Positions 63,068 through 64,000 of a stretch of DNA of 64,000 bases are shown one piece after another. The stretch spans positions 62,001-126,000 of the forward strand of contig NZ_JALZWP010000010.1 of the NCBI RefSeq assembly GCF_023336755.1, written 5' to 3'. The stretch comes from Roseinatronobacter domitianus (lineage in GTDB: Bacteria > Pseudomonadota > Alphaproteobacteria > Rhodobacterales > Rhodobacteraceae). The notes below the pieces were generated by a model. It saw only the letters and a program-made list of their open reading frames with translations, searched no databases and was not told the origin of the DNA. Position numbers and translations under genes: made by a program. Within the stretch, counting starts at the first letter, position 1. Every line of letters begins with the position of its first letter.

Positions 63068-63958
63068 ATGAAGGAGGAGAAGACCACCCCGCTGCGCCAG
63101 CGGATGATCGAAGACATGGATATTCGCGGTCTCTGCGAGAAGACGCAGAAAGGGCACATCCGATGCATCAAGCATTTCGCTGCTTTTCTGGGGCGTTCGC
63201 CAGATACCGCCACGCCGGATGACTTGCGGGCCTACCAGCTTCAGATGACGAAGGACGCGGTTTCGGCATCCACGTTCAATGTCCGGATAATTTCACTGCG
63301 GTTCTTTTTCAGCGTCACCTGCGGGCGTGAGGAAATGAAGCGATACATGCAGTTCCATCGTCAGCCACGGAAGTTGCCGGTGGTGCTGAGCGTCGAGGAA
63401 GTCGCGAAGCTTCTCGCCTCGGTGCCCGGACCAGGATTGAAGTATCGGGCAGCCCTCGGCATCAGTTACGGGGCGGGGCTTCGAGCATCGGAGGTCTGCC
63501 ACCTCAAGGTCCGCGATATCGACAGCCAGCGCATGCTGATCCATGTTGACCAAGGCAAGGGCAGCAAGGACCGGCAAGCCATGCTATCGCCCAGCCTGCT
63601 CGAAATATTGCGGCAATACTGGCGCGAGTCCCGCCCCGAAGGATGGCTGTTTCCAGGCTTGCCAAAGATCTCGCCTCTGTCTCCCCGGCAATTGAACCGC
63701 GCTTTCATGGCGGCCAAGGATATGGCGGGGATCACAAAGCCCGCGACCCTGCACACGCTGCGCCACAGCTTCGCCACGCATCTGCTGGAGGCCAACACTG
63801 ATGTGCGGATCATCCAGGTGCTGCTGGGTCACGCCAAGCTCAGCACCACGGCGCGTTATGCCCATGTCGCCACCAAGACGATCCAGAGCACCGTTAGCCC
63901 CTTCGAGCAGATGAAGCTTGTGCAGGACAGGGTGCTCCGAACAGAAGGACCCCCTTGA
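63068..63958 (+). CDS. Tyrosine recombinase/integrase of the IS91-like element
   Basis: A 296-residue XerC/D-like recombinase. An N-terminal SAM-like DNA-binding domain (TPLRQRMIEDMDIRGL...) is followed by the catalytic domain with Arg in GAGLRASEVCHLKV, Lys in GKGSKDRQAM, HTLRHSFATHLLE (His-x-x-Arg), GHAKLS and the Tyr nucleophile in TTARYAHV. All catalytic residues are present. AGGAGG sits before ATG 63068. The long upstream frame is not family-like. It accompanies the IS91 transposase and may help its movement. Confidence 0.9.
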   Translation: MKEEKTTPLRQRMIEDMDIRGLCEKTQKGHIRCIKHFAAFLGRSPDTATPDDLRAYQLQMTKDAVSASTFNVRIISLRFFFSVTCGREEMKRYMQFHRQPRKLPVVLSVEEVAKLLASVPGPGLKYRAALGISYGAGLRASEVCHLKVRDIDSQRMLIHVDQGKGSKDRQAMLSPSLLEILRQYWRESRPEGWLFPGLPKISPLSPRQLNRAFMAAKDMAGITKPATLHTLRHSFATHLLEANTDVRIIQVLLGHAKLSTTARYAHVATKTIQSTVSPFEQMKLVQDRVLRTEGPP

Positions 63959-63968
63959 CGCCCGGGCT

Positions 63969-64000
63969 ATGCCCCGGCCATCTCTGGAGATCGCTGACAT
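63969..64000 (+). CDS. IS91 family transposase, first codons only
   Basis: ATG 63969 begins MPRPSLEIADI, which matches my memory of IS91/ISCR-type rolling-circle transposase N-termini ((M)xRPxLEVADIF). The rest is outside the window. It starts 10 bases after the recombinase stop. Confidence 0.65.
   Translation, partial: MPRPSLEIAD

Larger units (their letters stand above)
62944..64000 (+). mobile_element. IS91-like element carrying a tyrosine recombinase, right end outside window
   Basis: The element begins at about 62944 at the breakpoint in g11 and runs past the window end. Near its left edge is the hairpin GCCGC-ttt-GCGGC (62948-62960). It holds a tyrosine recombinase gene and, 10 bases later, the start of an IS91-type transposase. 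This two-gene plan is known for IS91 relatives in Rhodobacterales. The exact left boundary is uncertain by a few bases. Confidence 0.75.

Overview
The window is GC-rich alphaproteobacterial chromosome, most likely order Rhodobacterales (Rhodobacteraceae/Roseobacter relatives). Evidence for this is the cell-cycle regulator GcrA, an RpoHII-type sigma factor, a two-domain ALDH16-type aldehyde dehydrogenase beside deoC, a TAXI-TRAP transporter, the trpF-lapA-ihfB block, several Rhodobacterales-type DUF proteins, and a tail-end gene transfer agent (GTA) cluster in the RcGTA g11-g15 order. Identifications come from recognising motifs and gene order by eye; no searches were run.

Layout. 1-4669: end of a zinc ABC permease gene (znuB), then a leftward operon (YbjN, ProC, CsaA-like tRNA-binding protein, 2-hydroxyacid dehydrogenase, DadA-like oxidoreductase). 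4670-6740: a decayed patch with a frameshifted phage-type S24 repressor, a small secreted-protein gene with an in-frame TAG, orphan small ORFs, a perfect 20-bp inverted repeat and a palindromic element. 6747-31119: housekeeping genes (TetR regulator, SRP RNA, gamma-glutamyltransferase, gcrA, ALDH16-deoC, ABC ATPase, suhB, rpoH2, a Cys-rich MarR regulator, valS, two divergent lytic transglycosylases, dusA, GST, rnhA, TRIC channel). 31219-39554: yajC-secD-secF-Mth938, a squalene/phytoene-synthase-like gene, a methyltransferase, cimA and cysS.

39788-42285 is a small redox locus: a DUF5368-type membrane protein and a Tat-exported SQR-like flavoprotein, divergent from a three-cysteine Rrf2 regulator. 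A perfect FNR-type box and four ATACAT repeats lie between them. 42530-46883 is a surface-polysaccharide cluster (WecG-like transferase, SGNH hydrolase, clan GH-A-like glycosidase, GT2 transferase), the last three translationally coupled. 46869-48180 is trpF-lapA-ihfB. 48299-52025 is a TAXI-TRAP transporter with an intercistronic hairpin. 52366-53223 is an AT-rich foreign-looking gene with the RN-x3-H motif of HEPN ribonucleases. 53284-56688 holds an M20 amidohydrolase, a RecD-like helicase, a stand-alone RAM-domain protein and a small conserved protein.

From 56787 to the end, leftward GTA tail genes g15, g14, g13 and g12 are followed by only the C-terminal part of g11 (tape measure). There the gene is cut by an IS91-like element carrying a tyrosine recombinase and the first codons of its transposase. 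g13 is also frameshifted, so this GTA copy looks inactivated.

Other notable items are a family of two-hairpin palindromic elements, one apparently inserted in frame in valS, and a palindromic intergenic element at 31118-31220 resembling mosaic repeats of Rhizobiales.
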